Both the position numbers and the translations under genes were made by a program. Under the pieces are notes generated by a model. It did no database searches. It was not told where the DNA came from and saw only the letters and a program-made list of their open reading frames with translations. Of a stretch of DNA of 36,687 bases, positions 15,401-23,902 are shown piece after piece. Positions within the stretch are counted from its first letter, which is position 1, and the number at the start of each line of letters is the position of its first letter. The stretch is from Opitutaceae bacterium (GTDB lineage Bacteria; Verrucomicrobiota; Verrucomicrobiia; Opitutales; Opitutaceae), in contig JACSRI010000101.1 of the NCBI GenBank assembly GCA_014879845.1, positions 1 to 36,687 of the forward strand, given 5' to 3'.

Positions 15401-17029
15401 ATGAGCGAGCCCGCGTCCCATTCACCTGCACCTTCGGTCCCTCGGAGCCAGACCGCCCCCGAGGACAAGGTCCCAGTCATCCAGAAGGTCGCCTACGGCC
15501 TCGGCACCACGTTGGACATGTGGGGCAATTGGCTCTACCCGGGCTTGATCTGGATCGTGTTCAACATCGCGCTCGGCGTGCCGCCGTGGCTGGTGAGCAC
15601 GGCGCTGATGCTCAACCGCCTGTTCGACGCGGTCTCCGATCCTCTTTTCGGCTGGCTCTCCGACAACACGCGCACGCGCTGGGGGCGGCGGCGACCCTAC
15701 ATCCTGGTCGGGTCGATCGCCGCAGGCATCTGTCTTCCGTGCTTGGTGTGGGTGTCTCCGGGCTGGGGGTCGACAACGCTCTTCGGCACCGTCATCCCGA
15801 ATTACTTCTGGTACATGGTCGTGTCCTCGGCCATCTACATCACGATCGTGAGTTGCTTCAACGTCCCGTGGCAGAGCCTCGGCGCCGAACTCACGCCGGA
15901 CGTGCACGAGCGCACCAGCGTCTTCACCTACAAGACGGCGCTGCAGAAACTGCCCGAGATCGGTCTGTTCGCCGGCGCCGCCTTCTCGACCTCGACAGTC
16001 TGGGCGGGCGCGACCCGGGAAAACGCGGGTGAGCGTTTCCTGCTCATGTTCGAGCGCGCCGGCACGTGGTTTGCCGATGTCTTTGGCGCCCTGTTCTCCT
16101 TCGAGTTCGGACGTCTCCCCGCCCTGCTCGGCAATGCCTTTGGCTGGGCCACGCCGACCGAGGGCGAGGTCAATCAGATCCTCGGGGCCCAGGTCTACAC
16201 GATGCTGCTCGGGGCGATCATGGTGCTGGTCGGCATCTTCGTCTTCGCGACGGTCAAGGAGCGCTATTACCACTCTGTCACCGAGCGCAAGCAGGAGAAG
16301 GTGCGCATCCGCGAGACCATCTGGGAGGTGCTCAAGTGCCGCCCCTTCCGCGCCAATCTCGCCATGGCCTTCGCCTACGCCATGGGCACGGCGATGGTCG
16401 GCACGCTCGGTTATTACGCCACGGTCTACTACGTCTGCAAAGGGAACGTCTCCGAGGGTTCCGTATGGAATTTCTGGATGGGCGCGTCGAACTCCGTGCT
16501 CGGCCTGGTCGGCGTGGCGGCGTTCGCCCTGATCGCCCATCGCCTGGGCAAGCGCGGCGCGATGGCGTGCGTGCAGGTGGCGGCCATCGCGGTGTTCATC
16601 GCCACGTGGTGGCTCTATACGCCGGATATCGTCTGGCTGCAGATCTTTGCGTCGGGGCTGATCGCGTTCACCGGCGCAGGCTTCTGGATGCTCTACGGCT
16701 CGATCGGCGCCGACATCATCGATTACGACGAACTCGAATACGGCAAGCGCCGCGAGGGCGCCTTCACGGCGTGCGGCAGCTGGATCATGAAGGTCGGCCA
16801 GGCCGTCGGAATCGGGGCCTCGGGCTACGTGCTCTCCGCCACCGGTTTTGACTCCGCCCTCGGTGCCAACCAGTCGCCGGAGGCGATCTGGAACATCCGC
16901 TTCTATCTCGCGGCGATTCCGGTCGTGGGTCTCAGCATCGCACTGATCATGCTCGCGCGCTTCACGCTCACGCAGCAGCGGTCGCTCGAGATCCGCGCCG
17001 CGCTCGAAGCCCGCCGCGGCAAGGTCTGA
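15401..17029 (+). CDS. GPH-family (MelB-like) sugar:cation symporter
   Basis: This 542-residue, multi-spanning inner-membrane protein begins with a hydrophilic N-terminus (about 1-28). The GPH/MelB signature is clear: RLFDAVSDPLFGWLSDNTRT then RWGRRRPYI (about 73-101), and FNVPWQSLGAELTPDVHERT in the first half; DIIDYDELEYGKRREG lies late in the second half. It should bring oligosaccharides or sugars from the periplasm into the cytoplasm with a cation. It is about 75 residues longer than the related symporter at 32423-33823, mainly through an insertion at about residues 197-262. It follows the cytoplasmic mannoside enzymes and precedes the regulator; a hairpin follows its stop. Confidence 0.9.
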   Translation: MSEPASHSPAPSVPRSQTAPEDKVPVIQKVAYGLGTTLDMWGNWLYPGLIWIVFNIALGVPPWLVSTALMLNRLFDAVSDPLFGWLSDNTRTRWGRRRPYILVGSIAAGICLPCLVWVSPGWGSTTLFGTVIPNYFWYMVVSSAIYITIVSCFNVPWQSLGAELTPDVHERTSVFTYKTALQKLPEIGLFAGAAFSTSTVWAGATRENAGERFLLMFERAGTWFADVFGALFSFEFGRLPALLGNAFGWATPTEGEVNQILGAQVYTMLLGAIMVLVGIFVFATVKERYYHSVTERKQEKVRIRETIWEVLKCRPFRANLAMAFAYAMGTAMVGTLGYYATVYYVCKGNVSEGSVWNFWMGASNSVLGLVGVAAFALIAHRLGKRGAMACVQVAAIAVFIATWWLYTPDIVWLQIFASGLIAFTGAGFWMLYGSIGADIIDYDELEYGKRREGAFTACGSWIMKVGQAVGIGASGYVLSATGFDSALGANQSPEAIWNIRFYLAAIPVVGLSIALIMLARFTLTQQRSLEIRAALEARRGKV

Positions 17030-17047
17030 CCTCGGCTCGCCCTGCGC

Positions 17048-17081
17048 GAACCGTCCACGCGCGCCAGCGCCGGGACGGTTC
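17048..17081 (+). terminator. Possible terminator hairpin after the symporter
   Basis: GAACCGTCC (17048-17056) is perfectly complementary to GGACGGTTC (17073-17081), with a 16-base GC-rich loop. It begins 18 bases after the symporter stop. The following bases (TCACGTTTCTGG) form only a weak T-rich tail, so intrinsic termination would be inefficient. Confidence 0.4.
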
Positions 17082-17112
17082 TCACGTTTCTGGACCGGGC
17101 CAACCGACGCCC

Positions 17113-18327
17113 GTGCATGCAACCGAGTCGACACCCCGGCGCGAGCCACCATCGTCCCACGCCGTGAGACCGCAGGTGTTGCTCGTGTTCATGACCCGCT
17201 TCGAGGAGTGCAACGCGATGCTCCAGGGCATCGCGCACTACGAGCGGTCCCACAGCCCGTGGGCCGCATTCCTCGACGACGAGGCGCGCTCCGAGCACGA
17301 CCCGCGCTGGCTGCGCAGCAACAAGTGGCATGGCGTGATCAGCCGTCATACCACACCCGGCCTCGTCCAGACCTGCGCCGAACTCGGCCTGCCGCTCGTC
17401 GACGTCAACGACACGCCGCCGTTTCCCGGCATCCCCAAGATCCGCCCCGACAACGTCGCGGTCGGCCACCTCGGCGCCGAGCATTTCGTCGAGCGCGGCT
17501 ACCGGCATTTCGCCTTCTGCGGGTTCACCAACGACGCCTGGGCCTGCGAGCGGCGCGACGGTTTCGTCGAGGGCCTGCGGCTCGCGCACCACAGCTGCGA
17601 CGTGTTCGACGTGGAGTATCCCGGCGACCTCACGCCCTTCTGGGATGCCAAGCAGACGACGACGCTCAGCGCCTGGCTGCAGAGCCTGCCCAAGCCTGTC
17701 GCGGTCATGGCCTGCAACGACATGCGGGCTCTCCAGGTCATCGCGGCGGCCCAGGCGGCCGACCTGCTCGTGCCGGAGGAGGTCGCCGTGCTCGGCGCGA
17801 ACAACGACACCAACCGCTGCGACCTCGCCTACCCGCCGCTCTCCAGCGTGGCGACCAACTCGTTCCAGTCCGGCTACCGGGCAGCCGAGACACTCGCCGC
17901 ACTCATGGCGGGTGACCGCGACCACCAGGTTGACACGCGGATCGACCCCGTCGGCGTCGTGACGCGGCATTCCACCGACATCCTGGCCATCGATGACAAG
18001 AACGTCGCCGCGGCGCTGAGTTTCATCCGCGAAAACGCCTGCCGCGGCATCACCGTCGACCAGGTCCTGCGCCACGCCTACGCCTCGCGCAGTCAGCTCG
18101 AGAAGAAGTTTCGCCGCTACCTCGGCCGCTCGCCCCAGGCGGAGATCCGGCGCGTGCAGGTGGCCAAGATCCGGCAGCTGCTTTTCGAGACGGATTTTCC
18201 GCTCAAGAAGATCGCCGAACTCACCGGGTTCGAGCACGTCGAATACATGTGCGTCGTGTTCAAACGACTGACGGGTGAGTCGCCGGGCGGGTATCGCAAG
18301 AAGACGCAAACGCATCCGGGCAACTGA
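17113..18327 (+). CDS. XylR-type regulator: periplasmic-binding-protein fold plus AraC helix-turn-helix
   Basis: A GTG at 17113 gives 404 residues; a GTG at 17164 (VRPQVLLVF) is an equally plausible start. Residues about 20-275 form a LacI/periplasmic-binding-protein-like ligand domain: VDVNDTPPFPGIPKIRPDN, HFAFCGF, VMACNDMRALQVI, and VAVLGANNDTNRCDLAYPPLSSV. The C-terminus (about 295-398) is an AraC-type double helix-turn-helix (VDQVLRHAYASRSQLEKKFR and IAELTGFEHVEYMCVVFKRL, then GESPGGYRK). This architecture is that of E. coli XylR, where a sugar converts the protein to an activator binding direct repeats near the -35 box. It lies between the symporter and the receptor and is the natural candidate to control both. 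The ligand is not known; a mannose-derived sugar is inferred from context. Confidence 0.92.
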   Translation: MHATESTPRREPPSSHAVRPQVLLVFMTRFEECNAMLQGIAHYERSHSPWAAFLDDEARSEHDPRWLRSNKWHGVISRHTTPGLVQTCAELGLPLVDVNDTPPFPGIPKIRPDNVAVGHLGAEHFVERGYRHFAFCGFTNDAWACERRDGFVEGLRLAHHSCDVFDVEYPGDLTPFWDAKQTTTLSAWLQSLPKPVAVMACNDMRALQVIAAAQAADLLVPEEVAVLGANNDTNRCDLAYPPLSSVATNSFQSGYRAAETLAALMAGDRDHQVDTRIDPVGVVTRHSTDILAIDDKNVAAALSFIRENACRGITVDQVLRHAYASRSQLEKKFRRYLGRSPQAEIRRVQVAKIRQLLFETDFPLKKIAELTGFEHVEYMCVVFKRLTGESPGGYRKKTQTHPGN

Positions 18328-18398
18328 GTTCAACCGTCGGGCCTCCGGAGCGTCGCCCCAAGCCCGTTCGCCAGGTGCCGGGCTATCCGTGCCATCTG

Positions 18399-18410
18399 CA
18401 ACACGTGTTG
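18399..18410. promoter_or_regulatory. Perfect 12-bp palindrome in the receptor leader region
   Basis: CAACACGTGTTG is a perfect inverted repeat with no spacer, about 80 bases upstream of the predicted -10 box of the receptor gene. It could be a second operator or a chance palindrome; no second copy was noticed. Confidence 0.35.
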
Positions 18411-18424
18411 GAGGGGAAATCGGC

Positions 18425-18456
18425 AATTAGGCTCAATTTAGCGACAAATTAGCTCA
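18425..18456 (+). promoter_or_regulatory. Putative activator site: direct repeats 22 bp apart enclosing the shared near-palindrome
   Basis: AATTAGGCTCA begins at 18425 and AATTAGCTCA at 18447, 22 bases apart, about two helical turns, as expected for AraC/XylR-type half-sites. Between and overlapping them lies AATTTAGCGACAAATT (18435-18450), a near-palindrome whose core matches the symporter element at 15351-15364 in 13 of 14 positions. The block ends exactly at the -35 box, the normal place for a class II activator. Confidence 0.55.
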
Positions 18457-18485
18457 TTGGCAGGTTTCCCGCGATTCTCTATATT
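18457..18485 (+). promoter_or_regulatory. Sigma70-type promoter of the TonB-dependent receptor
   Basis: TTGGCA (18457-18462) and TATATT (18480-18485) are separated by an ideal 17 bases. Transcription would start near 18492, leaving a leader of about 195 bases before the ATG at 18687. A small hairpin TCGGG-TAAAT-CCCGA (18496-18510) lies right at the start of the transcript. No other stretch of the window gave so good a match. Confidence 0.6.
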
Positions 18486-18686
18486 TGGCGTTAAATCGGG
18501 TAAATCCCGACCTCCCCTCTCACCCGACTTACCTCGTCTCGGCGAATTGCCCCATCGTTTCGTCCATCGCTCTACCTCGAGCCATGCGTGCGACCGCGAC
18601 TCGCCCAAATCCATTTCCCGTACGGAGTCCCACTGGGAGTCCGGCCGCGAAAGTCAGAACACAGATACCCAATACCTCTAAGCCTA

Positions 18687-21600
18687 ATGAAAAAACAGAC
18701 GCTAGCTGAGTTGCTGCGCGCACCCCTGTGTTGCGCAGCTCTTTGGTTCTCGTTCGCGGCGACCGAAGCCGGAGCGCAGACCACATCGACCGGCGCCGAC
18801 GCCTCGAGCGCCAGCACACCCACCGCGACTCCGGAGGCCGCCCCAGAGGACGAGGCCGTTGTCGTGCTCGACCCGTTCGTCGTTTCCGCGCAGGAAGACG
18901 AAGGTAGCTATCGGGCGACCAGCACCCTCGCTGGCAATCGCATTCGCACCGACCTGAAAGACGTCGGAGCCTCCATCAGCGTCGTGACGACCGAGTTCCT
19001 CAAAGACACAGGTGCCACGAACAACGAGTCGCTGCTCCAATACACGACGAGCACTGAAGTAGCTGGTGTTGCCGGAAATTTCGCCGGCTTGGGCAACGGT
19101 AACGTCCTCGATGATACCGCCCAGCGCATGGCTCCCCACGAGTCCACGCGCGTTCGAGGACTCGCGGCCGCAGACAATACGCGCGATTTCTTCCTGACCG
19201 ATATCCCCTGGGATTCGTACAACGTAGGCCGCATCGATCTGCAGCGCGGACCGAACGCCATTCTCTTCGGCTTCGGTAGCCCAGCAGGAATCATCAACGG
19301 TTCGGTCAACGGCGCCTCGTTCGAGACCGGCGGCAACGTCGAGTTCCGCATCGGAAGCTACGGTTCATACCGCGTCTCGTTGGACGCCAATGTCGCGATC
19401 ATCCCAGATGAACTCGCGGCGCGAGTCGCGATCCTGGAAGACAACGCCCAGTATCGTCAGGACCCGGCCTACAACGACGATGGGCGCATCTACACTGCTC
19501 TGCGCTATGATCCGAAGTTCCTCCGTTTCGAAGGCGCCCGGACACAGTTCAACCTGAAGTATGAGAAGGGAAACATTGAGGCAAACCGACCGCGCATTCT
19601 ACCCCCTGGCGACCTGATTACGCCATGGTGGTCCCGACAGGATCTCAACGATATCCGTGTGGCAGGCGGCCTCAATCCCCTCACCGTCGGGCTAAACGAC
19701 AGCGCGACGATCGCAGCAGCACGTGCTGCAGGTGATCTGGGGGCAGGCGTCCGTGGCGACAACTCGGCCTACTACAATCGAAAGATCGGCGCGTTCGGTC
19801 GCAACTATGGTGGCGTCGTAGCCGTGTTTCCGGATGCGCGCAGCGAAAACAGCTACCTGCAGTACACGGAACTGTCGAAGGACGTCACTTCAGTGATCAA
19901 GTCCGTGCCGTGGACGATCATGTCAGGTGTCACTCCCAGAAGCGTACTCGAGGGAACAGTCCAAGAAGTGCCGAACTCCGACTTCTATAAGGACGAGCGA
20001 CTCCGCGATCGCACGATCTTCGACTTCTACAACAACCTCCTCGACGGACCGAACAAGCACGAGTGGTCGAACTTTGACGCCTTCAACGTCGCCCTCTCCC
20101 AGACATTCCTCGACAACAAGTTCGGCTTCGAACTGGCCTACGACGACCAGACCTACGATCGCGGCCAGACGAATCTGGCCTCCGACTTCGGTCAATCAAT
20201 CACGCTCGACATGAACAACCACCTTGTCGACGGGTCGGTCAACCCGAACTACGGCCGAGCAGTGATCGTTTCCGACCAGTACCAGAACAACATCTACAAG
20301 TCATGGCGCGAAGCCAAGCGTGCCACCGCGTTTCTCGATCTGGACGCCAAGGACTACCTCGGTGACAGCTTCTTGGGGAAGCTGCTCGGCCGCTCCGTCA
20401 TCACCGGCCTTCTGAGCCAGGAAGAGGCCCAGATTGAGCGACGCAACTGGTTCCGCTACGCCGCTGACCTGAACTATGGACTCGAGGTGCTCGACGACCC
20501 GGTTCTGCGCAACCGGACCGTGAACACGATGAACTACCTGTCCGACTCCATCGCGGATCGCGCGACGATCTCCGGAGCCGGTATCGGACGCATCTACGCC
20601 CGGCAGATTCCGCAGGGTGGCCCTCTCAGGAACTTCAGCACGGAGTGGACGGCGACCAACGTGAGCCCGACTGACCCATGGGTGAATCCATACGGCCAGA
20701 CGGTCACTCAAGTCGAGAATCCCGCCAACTATCTCGGCTGGGCGGGTCCTGACTACCCGCTGACTCTGATCAGCGATGCCGCAGGTCAGCGCGACGAACT
20801 CACCGTTGGCGCCGAACTCAACAAATCGATCACCGACTCCTATGCTGGCAACTGGCAGATGTACATGTTCGACGGCGTCTTCGTGCCGAGCTACGGCGTC
20901 CGCATTGACAAGCAGAAGTACTACGCGATGCCGAGCGCGCCGCTCTTCGTTGGAAGCGACGTGATCCCCACGGAGACGGTCAACCTCGACCCGGCGGTAT
21001 TCCGTCTGCCCGACGATCCGACATTCGAAAAGTCCAGTCGTTCGGAGAGCATCAGTCTCGTCTTGCACACACCGAGAGCCATTCAGGAACGCATGCCGTG
21101 GAACACCGGCCTGTCGGTGTTCTACAACAAGTCCGAGAATGTGGATCCGGCGGCGGGCCGAGTTGACATCAATGGCAACCCGCTCGAGTCACCCAACGGC
21201 GAAACCGAAGAGTACGGCTTCGTGATCAACACGCTCGATGGCAAGGTCACCTTCCGGGCTACCTACTATGAGACGACCGTCCGGAACGCCGCTTTGGACA
21301 ACTTTGGCGGCACCTACATGATCTGGGGCGCTGAGGCGTGGGCCCAATCATTCGCATGGGCCAATCTCCAGCGCGGCCGCTCGGGTGGCTGGGCGGACTT
21401 CACCAACGGGTACGATCCCACCGGTATCGTCGCCATGAACACGCCTGCCGATGGTTGGTCCGACGCAGACATCCTGCGGGCGCAGCAGGTCGGTGACGCC
21501 ATCTCTCAGGCCTACTTCGATACCGCCCTTGATGACTCATGGTACCAGCTCTGGAACATCAATGTCGCCTCATTGGAGGACGTGCCTCCCAACTCCAACA

Positions 21601-22346
21601 CGCCATTCCTCACAGGCACGCAGCCTCCCGGTCTGACGATCACGGGCGACACCTACTCCGAAGGCTACGAGTTTGAGCTCATGGCCCAGCCCATCTCCGG
21701 GTTGAATCTCTCGATCAACGCCACCAAGACCGAGGCCATGCGTATGAACATGGCTCAGTCACTGGTCGATTGGGTCGAAGAGCGCTGGGCCACCTACAAC
21801 ACGCCCGTCATGCTCAACGGCCAGCAGGTCGGAGTCATCGGTGATGTGCGTTTCTGGAACGGCGGATACAGCCCGGGCGAGTCGCTGAAGGGCAAGTTCG
21901 GTCGCGAGTTCATGGGACCATACTGGCTCTACCGCATCCAGGAAGGCTCGAGCGTCCCCGAACTCCGTGAATGGCGCTTCAACGCCGTCGCCAACTATTC
22001 GTTCGGCGAAGGCGTGTTGCGCGGTTTCAACATCGGCGGCGGCTTCCGCTGGCAAGACAAGCAGATCGTGGGATATCCGGTGCTCCCGGGTGCCACGGTT
22101 GACGACCCGCGTGCGTTTGACCTCGAGAATCCGTATATGGGACCGAGCGAAAGCAACTTCGACTTGTGGGTCGGCTACAACCGCCAGATCACCGAGAAGA
22201 TCGACTGGCGCATCCAGCTCAACATCCGCAACCTCTTCGCGGACGAAAGCCTGATCCCGGTCACGGTCCAACCCGACGGATCGCCAGCCGTATCGCGCAT
22301 TCCAGACCTCACCACCTGGACACTCACGAACACATTCTCGTTCTGA
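18687..22346 (+). CDS. Large TonB-dependent outer-membrane receptor (1219 aa)
   Basis: The ATG at 18687 (MKKQTLAELL) starts a clear signal peptide ending near AGAQ; upstream codons are non-coding leader. After a low-complexity Thr/Ala/Ser stretch comes VVVLDPFVVSAQED, the likely TonB-box region. The plug domain (about 75-210) has NRIRTDLKDVGASISVVTTE, RVRGLAAADNTRDFF, and RIDLQRGPNAILFGFGSPAG. The rest forms a long barrel ending in an aromatic residue (TLTNTFSF), as required for outer-membrane insertion. It should import a ligand, probably manno-oligosaccharide, using TonB/ExbBD energy. At 1219 residues it is larger than the second receptor. No SusD-like lipoprotein gene follows. Its codon use is slightly less GC-rich than its neighbours. 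It has its own promoter and a strong terminator. Confidence 0.94.
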   Translation: MKKQTLAELLRAPLCCAALWFSFAATEAGAQTTSTGADASSASTPTATPEAAPEDEAVVVLDPFVVSAQEDEGSYRATSTLAGNRIRTDLKDVGASISVVTTEFLKDTGATNNESLLQYTTSTEVAGVAGNFAGLGNGNVLDDTAQRMAPHESTRVRGLAAADNTRDFFLTDIPWDSYNVGRIDLQRGPNAILFGFGSPAGIINGSVNGASFETGGNVEFRIGSYGSYRVSLDANVAIIPDELAARVAILEDNAQYRQDPAYNDDGRIYTALRYDPKFLRFEGARTQFNLKYEKGNIEANRPRILPPGDLITPWWSRQDLNDIRVAGGLNPLTVGLNDSATIAAARAAGDLGAGVRGDNSAYYNRKIGAFGRNYGGVVAVFPDARSENSYLQYTELSKDVTSVIKSVPWTIMSGVTPRSVLEGTVQEVPNSDFYKDERLRDRTIFDFYNNLLDGPNKHEWSNFDAFNVALSQTFLDNKFGFELAYDDQTYDRGQTNLASDFGQSITLDMNNHLVDGSVNPNYGRAVIVSDQYQNNIYKSWREAKRATAFLDLDAKDYLGDSFLGKLLGRSVITGLLSQEEAQIERRNWFRYAADLNYGLEVLDDPVLRNRTVNTMNYLSDSIADRATISGAGIGRIYARQIPQGGPLRNFSTEWTATNVSPTDPWVNPYGQTVTQVENPANYLGWAGPDYPLTLISDAAGQRDELTVGAELNKSITDSYAGNWQMYMFDGVFVPSYGVRIDKQKYYAMPSAPLFVGSDVIPTETVNLDPAVFRLPDDPTFEKSSRSESISLVLHTPRAIQERMPWNTGLSVFYNKSENVDPAAGRVDINGNPLESPNGETEEYGFVINTLDGKVTFRATYYETTVRNAALDNFGGTYMIWGAEAWAQSFAWANLQRGRSGGWADFTNGYDPTGIVAMNTPADGWSDADILRAQQVGDAISQAYFDTALDDSWYQLWNINVASLEDVPPNSNTPFLTGTQPPGLTITGDTYSEGYEFELMAQPISGLNLSINATKTEAMRMNMAQSLVDWVEERWATYNTPVMLNGQQVGVIGDVRFWNGGYSPGESLKGKFGREFMGPYWLYRIQEGSSVPELREWRFNAVANYSFGEGVLRGFNIGGGFRWQDKQIVGYPVLPGATVDDPRAFDLENPYMGPSESNFDLWVGYNRQITEKIDWRIQLNIRNLFADESLIPVTVQPDGSPAVSRIPDLTTWTLTNTFSF

Positions 22347-22362
22347 GTTAGTTGTCACATCG

Positions 22363-22391
22363 CCTTCGCGGCGCGTCAGCTGCCGCGAAGG
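22363..22391 (+). repeat. Hairpin between the receptor stop and the terminator
   Basis: CCTTCGCGGC (22363-22372) pairs perfectly with GCCGCGAAGG (22382-22391) around a nine-base loop. It lies directly before the intrinsic terminator and may protect the 3' end of the receptor mRNA. Confidence 0.55.
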
Positions 22392-22401
22392 ACTCACTCG
22401 A

Positions 22402-22431
22402 GGCGCCGGAATGAGTTCCGGCGCCTTTTTT
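22402..22431 (+). terminator. Rho-independent terminator of the TonB-dependent receptor gene
   Basis: GGCGCCGGAA (22402-22411), loop TGAG, then TTCCGGCGCC (22416-22425) and six T residues (22426-22431). This is a textbook intrinsic terminator, the clearest in the window, and indicates that the receptor is transcribed separately from the lipoprotein-TPR-GH5 group downstream. Confidence 0.93.
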
Positions 22432-22581
22432 CGTACACTCTCCGCAACGTGCAACGCCTCCCGCCCGCCCAAGCAGCGATTTTCCCGATTGTTTGTGCAT
22501 CGCCTTGCGATCGCACGCGTCGCAGATTTCTACACTTGGCTCGCGTGCGGCTTCGAGAGCCCGCACCGCTCCAGTCACCCG

Positions 22582-23889
22582 ATGTCCTTCAGAAGCAGCA
22601 CACGCCGCCACCTCTGGTGCACAACCCTTCTCGTCTCGTCCGCGGCCATCGTCCTGGCCGGATGCGATCCCGCAAGTTCGTCCAAACCACGGACCTCCTC
22701 GGGCACACGCACGGTACGGCACCAGGCCGTGGACCGCACGGGATATCTTCGTCCGGAAGCGGTGGGTGCAGCGATCGCCGCCCCGCCATGGATCGCGCAC
22801 CTCACCCCCGTGGATCTGGACCGCGACGGGCGTCTGGACCTGATCGGATGCGAATCTCAAGAGAACCGCATCTTCTGGCTGCGGCAGGCGTCGCCTGGGC
22901 GCTACGAGGAAGTCACCGTTGGCACCGATCTGCTCGCGCCGGTCCATGTGGAGGCGGCCGACATGGACGCGGATGGCGATCTCGATCTGCTCGTGTCGCT
23001 GATGGGCTACGTCTTCCCCAACAACGACAAGATCGGCTCGGTCGTCATCCTCGAAAACGACGGGAGCCAACACTTCGCCCCGCACGTCGTCCTTGACCAC
23101 ACCTCGAGAGTCACCGACGTCCGCGCCGGAGACTTCAATGAGGACGGACGCATGGATCTCGCCGTCGGCCAATTTGGCTATGACCAGGGCGAAATCCGGT
23201 GGCTGGAACAGACCTCCCCCTGGCAGTTCAAGGAACATGTGCTCCTTGAACTCTCCGGGGCCATCAACGTACTGGTCGCCGACTTCAACGGAGACCGTCG
23301 CCTGGATATCGTCGCGCTGATATCCCAGCAATGGGAGGAAATCTACTTCTTCGAAAACACCGGTGGCGCGTTCAGGTCGAAACGCATCTGGGGATCGACG
23401 AACGAGGACTACGGCAGCAGCGGCATCTACCTCACCGACCTCAACAACGACACGCGGCCCGACATCCTCTATACCAACGGCGACGGTTTCGGGCCTGCGG
23501 CCCTTCCCGGGCCACGTCCGTGGCACGGCGTCCAATGGCTCGAGAACACCGGCGGCGGATTCTTCCGCTATCACCGCATCGGCGACCTGCCGGGTGCCTA
23601 CAGCCCCGTCAGCGTGGACCTGGACCAGGACGGACATCTCGACGTTGTCGCGGTCTCCGCCTACTCGGACTGGGACAAGAAGAACCCGCGCGTCGTATCC
23701 ATGATGTGGTTTCGCAACGACGGCCGCTTCAACTTCGAGCCGCAGATTCTCGCCTACGCGCCCAAGGACCTGATCACACTGGCGGTCGGCGACTTCGACG
23801 GCGATGGCTCTCCCGTGCTCGCCACGGGCGGGTTCTACATCTTCGCACCGCACATCAACATGGGACGGATCACGCTCTGGCGGCGCTGA
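22582..23889 (+). CDS. FG-GAP/VCBS-repeat lipoprotein (predicted seven-bladed beta-propeller)
   Basis: The ATG at 22582 gives 435 residues beginning with a lipoprotein signal; the lipobox is VLAGC with Cys28 as the lipidated residue. Seven acidic loops of the DxDxDGxxDL type follow at roughly even spacing: VDLDRDGRLDL, ADMDADGDLDL, GDFNEDGRMDL, ADFNGDRRLDI, TDLNNDTRPDI, VDLDQDGHLDV and a final GDFDGDGSPVL. Such loops bind calcium and usually cap the blades of integrin-like propellers. The protein is probably anchored in the outer membrane. It lies 13 bases upstream of the TPR gene, so the two are surely co-transcribed. In a locus without SusD it may be the glycan-capture partner or a scaffold; this is inference. 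Confidence 0.85.
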   Translation: MSFRSSTRRHLWCTTLLVSSAAIVLAGCDPASSSKPRTSSGTRTVRHQAVDRTGYLRPEAVGAAIAAPPWIAHLTPVDLDRDGRLDLIGCESQENRIFWLRQASPGRYEEVTVGTDLLAPVHVEAADMDADGDLDLLVSLMGYVFPNNDKIGSVVILENDGSQHFAPHVVLDHTSRVTDVRAGDFNEDGRMDLAVGQFGYDQGEIRWLEQTSPWQFKEHVLLELSGAINVLVADFNGDRRLDIVALISQQWEEIYFFENTGGAFRSKRIWGSTNEDYGSSGIYLTDLNNDTRPDILYTNGDGFGPAALPGPRPWHGVQWLENTGGGFFRYHRIGDLPGAYSPVSVDLDQDGHLDVVAVSAYSDWDKKNPRVVSMMWFRNDGRFNFEPQILAYAPKDLITLAVGDFDGDGSPVLATGGFYIFAPHINMGRITLWRR

Positions 23890-23902
23890 GCCCCTCGCGC
23901 AC

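Noticed and set aside
15422-17152. Long minus-strand open frame (576 codons) opposite the symporter
   Set aside because: Arg/Asp/Gly-rich with no hydrophobic pattern or family motif; the plus strand encodes a clear GPH symporter.
22501-22540. Promoter before the FG-GAP lipoprotein (TTGCGA and TACACT)
   Set aside because: The spacing of 20 bases is too long for a confident sigma70 call, although a promoter is expected here because of the terminator just upstream.
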